Shown here: positions 36,517 to 45,250 of the stretch, piece after piece | Numbering within the stretch: the first letter of the stretch is position 1 | How the letters are laid out: each line of letters begins with the position of its first letter | DNA from: Paenibacillaceae bacterium GAS479 | GTDB taxonomy: Bacteria > Bacillota > Bacilli > Paenibacillales > Paenibacillaceae | Reading direction: 5' to 3' | Assembly: GCA_900105225.1 (NCBI GenBank) | Contig: LT629764.1 | Location: 384,098 to 448,097, forward strand | DNA length: 64,000 nt | Position numbers and translations under genes: made by a program | Notes under the pieces: generated by a model | What the model was told of the DNA's origin: nothing | The model's database searches: none | The model's input: only the letters and a program-made list of their open reading frames with translations

Positions 36517-37989
36517 TTATTTCTTATTGGCCAAGAACTCATCCAATTGACGTTGTACCTCAGCTACATACTTATCGATTCCCGCTGCTTTCAGCTTTTT
36601 AATCGCTTTAGGATACCCTGTTTCAAAATCCACAAAGCCTGAGCGAATAGCCGCCATATCCTTGCCAGCAACCTCTTTAAGCGCGGTTTCGACTAATTTA
36701 ACTTTCTCATTGTTAAAGCGGAAGCCAAGTGAAGCGGATACAACAGCCTTATCATCCCAGCTCTTATAATTATCAATAGATTCTTGTGCTACATCCGGTC
36801 CAAACAATTGATAATTTTTGTTTCTAAACATCCATTCATAGAAAAATTCATTAGCAGTCAGCTTCTTGATTCTTCCATCTACAACTTCAAAATCCTTGCC
36901 TTCGATACCATAAAGTGCAAATTGGTAATTATCTTGAGATTTATACAACCAGTTCACAAACTTAATCGCACCTTCTGGATTTGGAGCCGTTGCAGGTACG
37001 CTCAAAACCTCTCCGCCGGTTGCTGTAATATATCGCGGTTTTTCTGGTGCTAAAAGATATGTTTTAACCCTTGCTTCCGGTGCATTCGCTTTAATTGAAG
37101 CGATAATTTCCATTTCCTTGCCTAGCGATCCTTCCACCCACAGGTATAGGCCTGTTTGCATACGTGTATCTCTTTCATTATATTTAATCGTTAAATCTTC
37201 GGTATAAAGTTTGGCTTCATACATACTGCGGTTAAACTTAGCTACTTCCTGGAAAGCTTTCGTTTCATAGTAGCTATAAGCTTTTTTGGTGTCTTCGCCA
37301 AATACGATCAAATCTTCTACTGCAATAAAGTTATATTGCTCTTCTGCAAAATTTCTAGTTAGCGGTTTAAAGACAATATCAGCAGGTCCTTTCATTTGCG
37401 GGAACTTTTCTTTCGCAAGTGTGGCAAACTTTTTCAAATCATCAGCGGTCTTCACTTCGCTCATACCAACTGCCTCAAGTATATCCTGACGTACTGCTAC
37501 CAGTTGATACATAGCCGAGGACGGGGCATACGAGGTTGGAATACCGTGTATTTTACCGTCAAGCATGGCACCTTGGAATTGCTCCATTGGCAACACCTTA
37601 AGCATATCTTGGCCGTACTTCTCAATCAAATCATCTAGCGGCTGAGTTTGCTTTTTATTAACCATTGCAGCAAGATCAGGAAGACCATCCCAATAGAGAT
37701 CAATCGGTTCATTTGCGGCCAGCATAATATCTTTTTGTTCCCAATACTGAGCCCATGGCACAAATATAACATCAACCTTCAATCCAAGTTCAGTTGCCAT
37801 CTTGTCGGCAAATTCATTTTTAAGAAAATCAGTCATTCGCTCGCTTTCATCGCCTGGGTACAATATAGTGAGTGTTTCGAGCTTGGCACCGTCACCGCCG
37901 CCTTCTTTTGTGTCACCGCTACAGCTTGTTAAAATAGACGTTAATAATAACGCTGTAATCATAAAGATAAGCATTTTGCTCCTTTTCAT
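36517..37989 (-). CDS. Extracellular solute-binding lipoprotein (LplA/LipO type)
   Basis: 490 residues with signal and lipobox LTSCSG near residue 23. The large size and LYWDGLPDLAAMVNKKQTQPL, GIPTSYAPSSAMYQLVAV and NPEGAIKFVNWLYKS segments match the LipO-like family 1 proteins that pair with LplB/LplC permeases. GGGGAGGG precedes the ATG. Last gene of the operon. It should capture an oligosaccharide or glycan fragment. Confidence 0.92.
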   Translation of the reverse strand: MKRSKMLIFMITALLLTSILTSCSGDTKEGGGDGAKLETLTILYPGDESERMTDFLKNEFADKMATELGLKVDVIFVPWAQYWEQKDIMLAANEPIDLYWDGLPDLAAMVNKKQTQPLDDLIEKYGQDMLKVLPMEQFQGAMLDGKIHGIPTSYAPSSAMYQLVAVRQDILEAVGMSEVKTADDLKKFATLAKEKFPQMKGPADIVFKPLTRNFAEEQYNFIAVEDLIVFGEDTKKAYSYYETKAFQEVAKFNRSMYEAKLYTEDLTIKYNERDTRMQTGLYLWVEGSLGKEMEIIASIKANAPEARVKTYLLAPEKPRYITATGGEVLSVPATAPNPEGAIKFVNWLYKSQDNYQFALYGIEGKDFEVVDGRIKKLTANEFFYEWMFRNKNYQLFGPDVAQESIDNYKSWDDKAVVSASLGFRFNNEKVKLVETALKEVAGKDMAAIRSGFVDFETGYPKAIKKLKAAGIDKYVAEVQRQLDEFLANKK

Positions 37990-38045
37990 TGAATACCCTC
38001 CCCTTTTAATGGCTATATATGTTGAGCCTTGAATGGCCTACAACC

Positions 38046-38939
38046 TTATTCCTTTATTGCGCCCGCCATAATGCCATGTACAAAGTATTTTTGAATGTAA
38101 GGGTACAAGAAAATGATAGGTCCAATGGTGATGACGGTAACAGCCATCTTAACGGTTTCTGCGGGCAACGTTATATTTCCAGAGGCTCCTGTTGGAATAC
38201 GGCCTGAGCTGATCGCGTTTACATTGGATAAAATGCTATAGAGATAGTATTGAAGTGGAAACAAATCCTTCTCGTTGATAAAAATAAGCGCATTCCACCA
38301 ATCATTCCAGTAATTAAGCGCATACATTAGACCAACCGTCAGTAGCGCTGTTTTGCTTAGAGGAAGGGCTATCTTCACATATATTGTAAAATAATTAGCT
38401 CCATCAATCTCCGCGGCTTCATACATGGACGGTGAAATGCTGGCAAAAAAGGTTCGCATCAGGAACATATTCCAAACGCTAAAAACAGAAGGAATAATTA
38501 AAGCTAAAATACTGTTTTTCAAGCCATAATAATTGACGCTAACCATATACCATGGAATCAAGCCTGCTGAAAAAATAATGGTGAAGTTACTGATAAACGC
38601 AATTATATTTCGATATCTCAGCTTTTTTATCGATATGGCGAATGCAATCATGCTTGTAATCAGTAGTGCGCTGATCGTACCTACTACGGTTATAAAAATA
38701 GTAACACCGTAGGATCTGAGAATCTTCGCTCCACTGTTCACAAAAATATACTTATACGTGTCAATGGTAGGGCTTTGAGGGAGGATTGAATATCCGTTCC
38801 TAGTAACCGCCTGTTCTGCGGAAAAGGAAACGCTTAACGTTAATATGAGAGGGTAAAGACAAACGAGTGCAAACAGGCCAATTAATAAGTAGGCCAAGCT
38901 TATCACAAGTCTATCTCCAGCTAATCGATTGATTCCCAT
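38046..38939 (-). CDS. LplC-type ABC transporter permease
   Basis: 297 residues, six helices; EAA loop YEAAEIDGANYFTIYVKIALPL near residue 180 and the family C-terminus YFVHGIMAGAIKE. GGGAGGG lies 12 bases before the ATG. Only 2 bases separate it from the lplB-type gene, so the two are co-translated partners. Confidence 0.93.
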   Translation of the reverse strand: MGINRLAGDRLVISLAYLLIGLFALVCLYPLILTLSVSFSAEQAVTRNGYSILPQSPTIDTYKYIFVNSGAKILRSYGVTIFITVVGTISALLITSMIAFAISIKKLRYRNIIAFISNFTIIFSAGLIPWYMVSVNYYGLKNSILALIIPSVFSVWNMFLMRTFFASISPSMYEAAEIDGANYFTIYVKIALPLSKTALLTVGLMYALNYWNDWWNALIFINEKDLFPLQYYLYSILSNVNAISSGRIPTGASGNITLPAETVKMAVTVITIGPIIFLYPYIQKYFVHGIMAGAIKE

Positions 38940-38941
38940 GA

Positions 38942-39865
38942 TTAGAATAATCCCTCCCCATCATTCATTTTCTTGGCCGATTTATTGGCAGCAGTAATTA
39001 GAATTAATCCCATAACCGACTGGAATAATCCAATCGCCGTAGAGTAAGAAAAGCCCAAGGATCGCATAGATGCATAAACATAAGTATCGATGACCGTTAC
39101 TTCGTCAGCTAATACCGGGTTATTGCCAACAATTCCGTAAATCATGCCAAAGTCACCATAAAAGATTCGACCCACACTCAGCAAAGTTAAAACGATGATA
39201 GTCGGTTTAAGCATAGGGATGGTTAGATAAAAAATACTTTGCAGTTTATTGGCGCCATCTACTTTAGCCGACTCATATAAACTTCCATCGAAGTTAGCCA
39301 TTGCAGCCATGTAGATAATAGAGCTGTATCCGCTCCATTTCCAAACACTCGCAAGAATAATGATCCACTTCCAGTACTTCGGCTCTGAATACCAACTGAT
39401 GGGTTCTGCACCGAAGAACTTTAATATATTGTTGGCAACGCCAACATCCGTCGAAAAGATACCGTAAAGAATAGCGCCTACAACTACCCATGAGATGAAA
39501 TACGGGAAAAACATCATGCTTTGAGCTACCCGTTTGTATGCATCATTTCGTATTTCGTTTAATAAAATGGCAATACCAACAGGGACAATTATCCCTAAAA
39601 TGATGCCGAAAAAGTTGATGTATAACGTATTGTAGATAACCTTCCAGCCCATGCTGTTAGAAAAAAAGTATTTGAAATTATCCAGTCCAACAAACTTACT
39701 GCCAAATATTCCATCCACGACGTTAAAATCGGTAAACGCCATCCATATTCCGGCAAAAGGAATATAGCTGAACATAAGCAACACAATTAGAGCAGGCAAA
39801 CACATGAGATACAATAGCCTGTTTTTCATGATCTCGGACAGAAAGCCCTTCACAGCTGAACCCAT
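38942..39865 (-). CDS. LplB-type ABC transporter permease
   Basis: 307 residues, six helices; EAA loop YESAKVDGANKLQSIFYLTIP near residue 205, and N-terminal PFAGIWMAFTDFNVVDGIFG as in LplB proteins. AAAGG precedes the ATG. The ATPase is again not encoded nearby. Confidence 0.93.
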   Translation of the reverse strand: MGSAVKGFLSEIMKNRLLYLMCLPALIVLLMFSYIPFAGIWMAFTDFNVVDGIFGSKFVGLDNFKYFFSNSMGWKVIYNTLYINFFGIILGIIVPVGIAILLNEIRNDAYKRVAQSMMFFPYFISWVVVGAILYGIFSTDVGVANNILKFFGAEPISWYSEPKYWKWIIILASVWKWSGYSSIIYMAAMANFDGSLYESAKVDGANKLQSIFYLTIPMLKPTIIVLTLLSVGRIFYGDFGMIYGIVGNNPVLADEVTVIDTYVYASMRSLGFSYSTAIGLFQSVMGLILITAANKSAKKMNDGEGLF

Positions 39866-39878
39866 TGCATCACTACCT

Positions 39879-41156
39879 TTACATAATTATCAAGCTATCA
39901 TTCTGTAAGGATTGTTGCAGCTCTTCCTTTAAACGGTCGATATCAATCCCGACACCGCTCACCCTCGCTTCTTCGGCTGCATACGCCATAATATGACTTT
40001 CTACAGAACGATCAATAGAGGATCTGCTGTTGAAATCAGAGGTTTCCAAATGCTCTAGGAAATCGTTCATCAGCCCTACATCGCCGCCATTATGTGCGCC
40101 ATTCATAGCGCCTGGCCGGATAATCGTTTGCTCATATTTCTCAGCACCATTTGAAGTAAACTTTGTTACTTCAATTACATTTAAGTCGTCATCTCCAGTA
40201 ATCTCGCCATGTTCACACATGATTTTCATCGTACGATGCATTTTATTTGTGAAACCGCTTAAATTAAAGGTTGCTGTTACGCCATTTTTAAACTCAATTA
40301 GCGAAACCTGATGATCGCAAACGTTATTATCTGTTCGATAAACACAGCGTCCGTAAGGGCTTGTTTCCAATGCTTTTAATAGTCCCTCTTCTGTCTGATC
40401 CCCCGTTACAGCCGTAGCAGGCCACTGCCCTCTCACAGGCATATACGCTTTTTGTGCATCAAATCGGCAATCTGAGGCCACTTCACAATCCAAGCATCGA
40501 TCTGCACTATTTGCCGGTGCATTCTCTTCCTTAAAGTAAGTCAGGTCACCATAAGAAGAAATCCGCTTTGCATCGCTATCTACCAGCCAGGTGAGAATAT
40601 CCATGTCGTGGCAGGATTTTTGCATAATAATAGGGCTTGCAAGGTCGCTTCTTCTCCAGTTGCCTCTTACAAATGAATGAGCCATATGGAAATTCCCAAT
40701 ATTCTCGGTATGCTGGATCGTAACGATCTTCCCTAGCTCTCCGCTGTCGATGATTTTTTTTATTTCGGCAAAAAAGTTTGTATATCGAAGGACGTGACAC
40801 ACGATTACCTTCCGGCCTTTTTCATTCGCTTTTTGTTGTATTCTCAAACATTCCTCTGGACTCGGCGATATGGGCTTTTCCAACAGAATGTCATACCCAA
40901 TATCAAGCGCTCTCATCGTCTGCACGAAGTGGTCTCTGTCCATTGAAGCAATAATAATTGCATCGCAGATTTTGCCTAGTTTATAAAAATCATCTACCGA
41001 TTTAAACTGTCGTTCCAAAGGAATCCCAAACTTGTCTGCCGCAACCTTCCGTCTCCAATCATGCGGCTCAACCACCGCAACAATGTCTACACTTTGCGCA
41101 GCATACTCTGAGTAAATCATCCCTCTTTGCCCTGCACCGATTAATGCTATTTTCAA
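39879..41156 (-). CDS. Gfo/Idh/MocA family oxidoreductase
   Basis: 425 residues. The NAD(P)-binding start KIALIGAGQRGMIYSEYA, the EKP motif (DILLEKPISPSPEE near 95) and the C-terminal alpha/beta dimer domain are present. A CLDCEVASDCRFDA cysteine cluster near 225 could bind a metal. The frame opens at 41174 (GTG) but GGAGG lies within it, 8 bases before TTG 41156, so that start is chosen. Probably oxidises a sugar or sugar acid released by this locus. Confidence 0.9.
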   Translation of the reverse strand: MKIALIGAGQRGMIYSEYAAQSVDIVAVVEPHDWRRKVAADKFGIPLERQFKSVDDFYKLGKICDAIIIASMDRDHFVQTMRALDIGYDILLEKPISPSPEECLRIQQKANEKGRKVIVCHVLRYTNFFAEIKKIIDSGELGKIVTIQHTENIGNFHMAHSFVRGNWRRSDLASPIIMQKSCHDMDILTWLVDSDAKRISSYGDLTYFKEENAPANSADRCLDCEVASDCRFDAQKAYMPVRGQWPATAVTGDQTEEGLLKALETSPYGRCVYRTDNNVCDHQVSLIEFKNGVTATFNLSGFTNKMHRTMKIMCEHGEITGDDDLNVIEVTKFTSNGAEKYEQTIIRPGAMNGAHNGGDVGLMNDFLEHLETSDFNSRSSIDRSVESHIMAYAAEEARVSGVGIDIDRLKEELQQSLQNDSLIIM

Positions 41157-41202
41157 ATCATCTACCTCCAGCACTCAAGTGTATGTCTCAGACGTTGCAT
41201 AC

Positions 41203-42282
41203 CTATTCCGGAACTTTAGGGTCTTCCAATGGGTAATAACCTTCGGGATAATATGAATCCCATATATTCAAAAGTGGATCTACAGTTGTTACTTCGACCT
41301 TCACCGTGCCCGCCTCATAGTATCCAGCCTGTTCATTGGCCCTAATATTCAGGTGGAGATGGGTTCGATCCTTGAAAAAGAGTGCAAAGCTTAACGTATA
41401 TTCTCCCGGCTGCATAACCGGCAATTGTATAATTTCGTTATGGACAAAGTCTCCTGTTAACCATGAATCCGTTGCCGCTTGCAAGGGGAACTCATGGGCT
41501 GAATCCCCTTTCACTACCTTCACCCATAGACTAAAATCATCATAAATTTTGGAAATTCCCGTATTAACAAACCAAAAGCGAAGCGGCAAGCTGCCATTGC
41601 TGGATACGGTTTCTGGATAAGTCAGCCTTCGCAAAGCAAGGTTATATCCCAGCCCCGCGCTCAAGTTGGCATGACTTGCGTGCCATCGGTACGCCTCACG
41701 TCTAATATGAGGACCACAATCATCATCTGTCACATGAAGGACAACCGGACTGCTTTTCCATACATGCTGCAGCTTTTGTTTAGCAAAGGCCTCACAGCAT
41801 TCCATCCAGTTCTCTTCGTTGCACTTTACTAGCAAGCCAAAAGTACGGCCATGTAAATAACGGATTAGTTTATGATTGTGCAAATCGGCAAGGAGGTTCT
41901 GATGCTCAAAAGAATCGATATAAGCATTCCATTCCTCCTTGCTGTCAGCCAGAGTCGAGATTACAACGCCAACCAAACGTCCCTCTGAATCGATATAGCT
42001 CCCGACTTTTCTTATAAAAGCTGCAAAACTGTCACTCGGATGGCTTCTCACCCATAAGGGAATATCCGGCTGGAGTACAAGTATTGGATTTGATGCTGCA
42101 TGAAGAGCTTTCTCTATCTCCTGGAGCCAATAAACCCCTCTAGCCGGCTCCAGCTCTTTCCATGAACATGTCACATATTCGAACTGCCCATTTTTTTGAG
42201 GATCATCAAGGCTAGGTAAAGGATGAGGTCGAATTTTTATCGTTTTATACTTTTCATAGTTTTCAAGCGAATATTTCCCCAT
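41203..42282 (-). CDS. TIM-barrel protein with C-terminal DUF4832-like domain, shortened
   Basis: 359 residues. The first 200 look like a reduced glycoside-hydrolase barrel (CSWKELEPARGVYWLQEIEKAL, NPILVLQPDIPLWVRSHP, VVLHVTDDDCGP), the last 150 a beta-sandwich beginning LALRRLTYPETV. The 43601-44935 product has the matching LRKLTYSSEV junction and the same ending, DSYYPEGYYPLEDP versus GYTDGYYPMGTV, so the two are paralogues. Clear catalytic acids are not evident here. GGGAGG precedes the ATG. Confidence 0.7.
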   Translation of the reverse strand: MGKYSLENYEKYKTIKIRPHPLPSLDDPQKNGQFEYVTCSWKELEPARGVYWLQEIEKALHAASNPILVLQPDIPLWVRSHPSDSFAAFIRKVGSYIDSEGRLVGVVISTLADSKEEWNAYIDSFEHQNLLADLHNHKLIRYLHGRTFGLLVKCNEENWMECCEAFAKQKLQHVWKSSPVVLHVTDDDCGPHIRREAYRWHASHANLSAGLGYNLALRRLTYPETVSSNGSLPLRFWFVNTGISKIYDDFSLWVKVVKGDSAHEFPLQAATDSWLTGDFVHNEIIQLPVMQPGEYTLSFALFFKDRTHLHLNIRANEQAGYYEAGTVKVEVTTVDPLLNIWDSYYPEGYYPLEDPKVPE

Positions 42283-42294
42283 CCAATTGCCTCC

Positions 42295-43593
42295 CTATAA
42301 ATGGCTGTCAACTGTTTCAGAGAAATCTTCAATATCCGCGGCTGTTATATAGGGCTCGTTTCCTATCCCTTCAATCTCCTCTTTCAATACAATCATGCTT
42401 GTTGTATTAAATCGGGAGCCGTTCCCCATATATGCCCAAGCTGCCTTTTGCAATGAAGTCGTTAATCGTTCCGGATGATCACTGAGATCTCCCTCCCGGT
42501 TTTTAAACAACTCATAGCGCAGCATGCCGTCTCCATCGAAGGTTGGATAATTATAAAACTGTCTTTGAACGAGCACGATATTGCTTTTTTCATTGTCCAA
42601 GAGAAGCGATAATTTAGCATCGTACAGCCAGCTTGCGCTCCAGAATCCTTTAATGGGTATCTCAGCAAAATATTTGGAAAATAGACTGATGGCCATAACC
42701 ATAGAGTTTTTTAGCCTCTCTGGTGTATAACCGGGTCCGGCTGGGATATGAAGCGCTAACAAAATATCCCCTCTTTGCAGGGCCGGATTCCATTCCTGCT
42801 TGTTTATAGCTGTCGTTGTTCTTTCTGTGAAACCCATAGGATTGATTCGGTTGGCAGTGATCGCATGATCGGTTTCTTCCCAAGCCGACAGGAACGGACT
42901 GCGATGATCAAACACCTCATTGATTCCATCCCGTTGCCCATCACTGCGGAACTTTAATCCACCATGCTGAAACGCGATAACTTTTTGCGTTTGCACATTA
43001 CGATAAGCCGTAAATTCATCATCGAATCGATGCGGGATAAACAGAAAACGATCCAATCGGAAAATCGAACATGTATAGAAATTCATATCCCACGGAAAGT
43101 CCTGTACTTTACCATCGCCGTGTAAAACCAGTTTTTCGAGTTGGCCCTTTAGAGGCTGATGGGGTATGTTTTCGTAATACATTTTGGGAACGCCGCGCTC
43201 CTCCAACCTCTTCATGGAAGGGGCAACACAGGCAAGCAACAAGAGAAATGAATATAAGTCGCTATATTGCTCCATACATCCTGGAGTCATATTTGTATAA
43301 AAGCTTTCATCACAGCGCATACGCGCTGTGCACATATCCTGGACTAAAAATTGCGTAAAACGAAATAAAATTTCATCATTTTCAATAGCTTCAAGCCCGT
43401 TAACCAGCAATTGCCCTGTATGCTCAGGAATTTGATATTGAGCAAAAATAGTAGACAGAAACTCGCGTGGAATTAAATGGGTATCTTCATCCAATTGATA
43501 ACGCTTACATTTATCCTCTAAACCTTCGGGCAAATAATCAAAATTGCAGTATTCAGCCGATTTTTTAAAATCCAGCCGAACTTCCTTATCCAT
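42295..43593 (-). CDS. Two-domain acyltransferase-like protein (NAT_N plus GNAT_C type)
   Basis: 432 residues. An all-helical N-terminal half (YCNFDYLPEGLEDKCKRYQ to about 150) and a C-terminal GNAT-like half with LLALHIPAGPGYTPERLKNSM, GFWSASWLYDAKLSLLL and SNIVLVQRQFYNYP, the pattern of the NAT_N/GNAT_C proteins annotated as acyltransferases. The substrate is unknown. AAAGGGG lies 10 bases before the ATG; 7 bases separate it from the preceding gene. A sugar acyltransferase in a catabolic operon is unusual. Confidence 0.75.
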   Translation of the reverse strand: MDKEVRLDFKKSAEYCNFDYLPEGLEDKCKRYQLDEDTHLIPREFLSTIFAQYQIPEHTGQLLVNGLEAIENDEILFRFTQFLVQDMCTARMRCDESFYTNMTPGCMEQYSDLYSFLLLLACVAPSMKRLEERGVPKMYYENIPHQPLKGQLEKLVLHGDGKVQDFPWDMNFYTCSIFRLDRFLFIPHRFDDEFTAYRNVQTQKVIAFQHGGLKFRSDGQRDGINEVFDHRSPFLSAWEETDHAITANRINPMGFTERTTTAINKQEWNPALQRGDILLALHIPAGPGYTPERLKNSMVMAISLFSKYFAEIPIKGFWSASWLYDAKLSLLLDNEKSNIVLVQRQFYNYPTFDGDGMLRYELFKNREGDLSDHPERLTTSLQKAAWAYMGNGSRFNTTSMIVLKEEIEGIGNEPYITAADIEDFSETVDSHL

Positions 43594-43600
43594 TCGATGT

Positions 43601-44935
43601 TTATCCCCTTTCGATGACTACTGTCCCCATTGGATAATATCCGTCCGTATAGCCTTCAATCGCAAGTTTTACATTCCCAATTTCTTTTACACCGGTTTCG
43701 ATGCCAATCTCCAGCATATACTCTCCTGCAGCAGCCTCGCTCGGTACAGGGATGCTTTCTTCCCACGCAATATCCTCATCCGGCCGCCATTCCCTTATAT
43801 CTTCTTTGCTATAAAGCGTATATGTTCCGTTCTTGCCTCTTAGCCTCAGCACAAGCGGATATTGATTATAGATCGGAGCAACCCCCACATTAGCCCATAG
43901 AGAAGCAATGTCCAACTCCCCGCCCGCCTTAACTTCAGAACTATAAGTTAATTTTCTTAATTCATATCGATATCCCATCTTCTTCAGCCAACGTTCGATA
44001 TTATCTTTCCATGGCTCCGGAACAGTAGTCCCTTTGTTGTTAAAAGAAGAAATATGCCACTTGAGTGTTTCCTCAATGATGTAATCAATATCCCAGCCCT
44101 GAATATGCCAATCATTCATATGCCAGCAAGCTTCAAATAAAATCGGGGCTCTCTGCCAGGCGTCAGCCATTTGAAAGTTCTGTATATTTTGAGGATAAAA
44201 ATCATTCATATGCGACCATTCTGCTCCATGAAAACCTCCCATATCTCCTAAACAGTCAACGCGGAAGCCCACCTTGGCTCTTCTGTCCTTGATAATTCTC
44301 GAAGATAGCGGGTCATGCAATAGCGCTTGGAGCGGTGTCGTTTTAAATCCATCTAGATAGGCGTCTGTAATGCGCTGAATAGACTCTGGCTGCAGGAACT
44401 CCGTACCTCCTCCTTCCCCCCACGCTCCTACAATTGTTAAATCAATAGAGCTAATAACGGGATGACCATCGTACTTTTCGGCAAAAGCACTAATAAAGTC
44501 GGACCAATACTCCACATAACGTGTTGTATGGGGATCTACTCTCCAGAAGGGAAATTCGGGCTCCTCCGGGACTTCTGTTCTGAACCACTCGGGAATATCA
44601 TCCTCGGGGTTTAGCGCATATGGAGAACACCGTACTACAGCCGTACAACCTAAGGATTTGGCGTAATCCAGCTTCTGCTCTAACACTTCCCATCGGTATA
44701 AACCCTTGGTAACTTCTATATCTCTCCAACGTGCACTGCAAAAATAGACTTTACTATCGGGATGATTGTACGTCCTGCTATCTTCCGTAAATTTATACTT
44801 CTCTACCTTTTCCCCACGGTTGTCATACACATCGTCTACGTCGCTCATCAATCCAGGTGCTGTAGTAAAACCAATGCCAGGATTCGTTATTAAGCCATCA
44901 ATGATCGCAGGGTATACCGTAACTGCTTTATTCAT
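43601..44935 (-). CDS. Putative glycoside hydrolase (TIM barrel plus DUF4832)
   Basis: 444 residues, no signal peptide. NPGIGFTTAP and SARWRDIEVTKGLYRWEVLEQ open a beta/alpha barrel; ISSIDLTIVGAWGEGGG near 170 offers a candidate acid/base glutamate after strand 4, as in clan GH-A. The last 150 residues are a DUF4832 beta-sandwich (LRKLTYSSEVKAGGELDI, WANVGVAPIYNQYPLVLRL). First gene of the operon, divergent from LacI. Intracellular cleavage of an imported oligosaccharide is the likely role; the linkage is unknown. Confidence 0.75.
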   Translation of the reverse strand: MNKAVTVYPAIIDGLITNPGIGFTTAPGLMSDVDDVYDNRGEKVEKYKFTEDSRTYNHPDSKVYFCSARWRDIEVTKGLYRWEVLEQKLDYAKSLGCTAVVRCSPYALNPEDDIPEWFRTEVPEEPEFPFWRVDPHTTRYVEYWSDFISAFAEKYDGHPVISSIDLTIVGAWGEGGGTEFLQPESIQRITDAYLDGFKTTPLQALLHDPLSSRIIKDRRAKVGFRVDCLGDMGGFHGAEWSHMNDFYPQNIQNFQMADAWQRAPILFEACWHMNDWHIQGWDIDYIIEETLKWHISSFNNKGTTVPEPWKDNIERWLKKMGYRYELRKLTYSSEVKAGGELDIASLWANVGVAPIYNQYPLVLRLRGKNGTYTLYSKEDIREWRPDEDIAWEESIPVPSEAAAGEYMLEIGIETGVKEIGNVKLAIEGYTDGYYPMGTVVIERG

Positions 44936-44985
44936 GCCTTATCAGCTCCCAACTATGTATACTTCACAGTGATCATCGCCCAATA

Positions 44986-45029
44986 TTGTTACGTGATTTG
45001 TTACGTAATTAATGATTTGTTTAGTAATT
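44986..45029. promoter_or_regulatory. Repeated TTGTTACGTAATT boxes, candidate LacI-type operators
   Basis: Three related boxes lie in the 315-base divergent gap: TTGTTACGTGATT (44986-44998), TTTGTTACGTAATT (44997-45010) and TTTGTTTAGTAATT (45016-45029). The middle contains the palindrome TTACGTAA. The rest of 44936-45250 is AT-rich promoter-like sequence without a gene. Confidence 0.45.
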
Positions 45030-45250
45030 CATGGTGCAATTATACCACTTTAATTCCATGCTGCAAGCCAATTTTAAAAAATTTAAATGTTTAGTTCACC
45101 CCACATACTACCTTATCCATATGGTACTATATAGCTTAATACGCCTGTTACGTTTATGTATTAACGAACGGCTAGGAGCGTTTACGCAACAAATCTCGTA
45201 CACAGCGTATCATGACCGCTATTAGCCTATTAAAGGAGCTGTACCTATTT

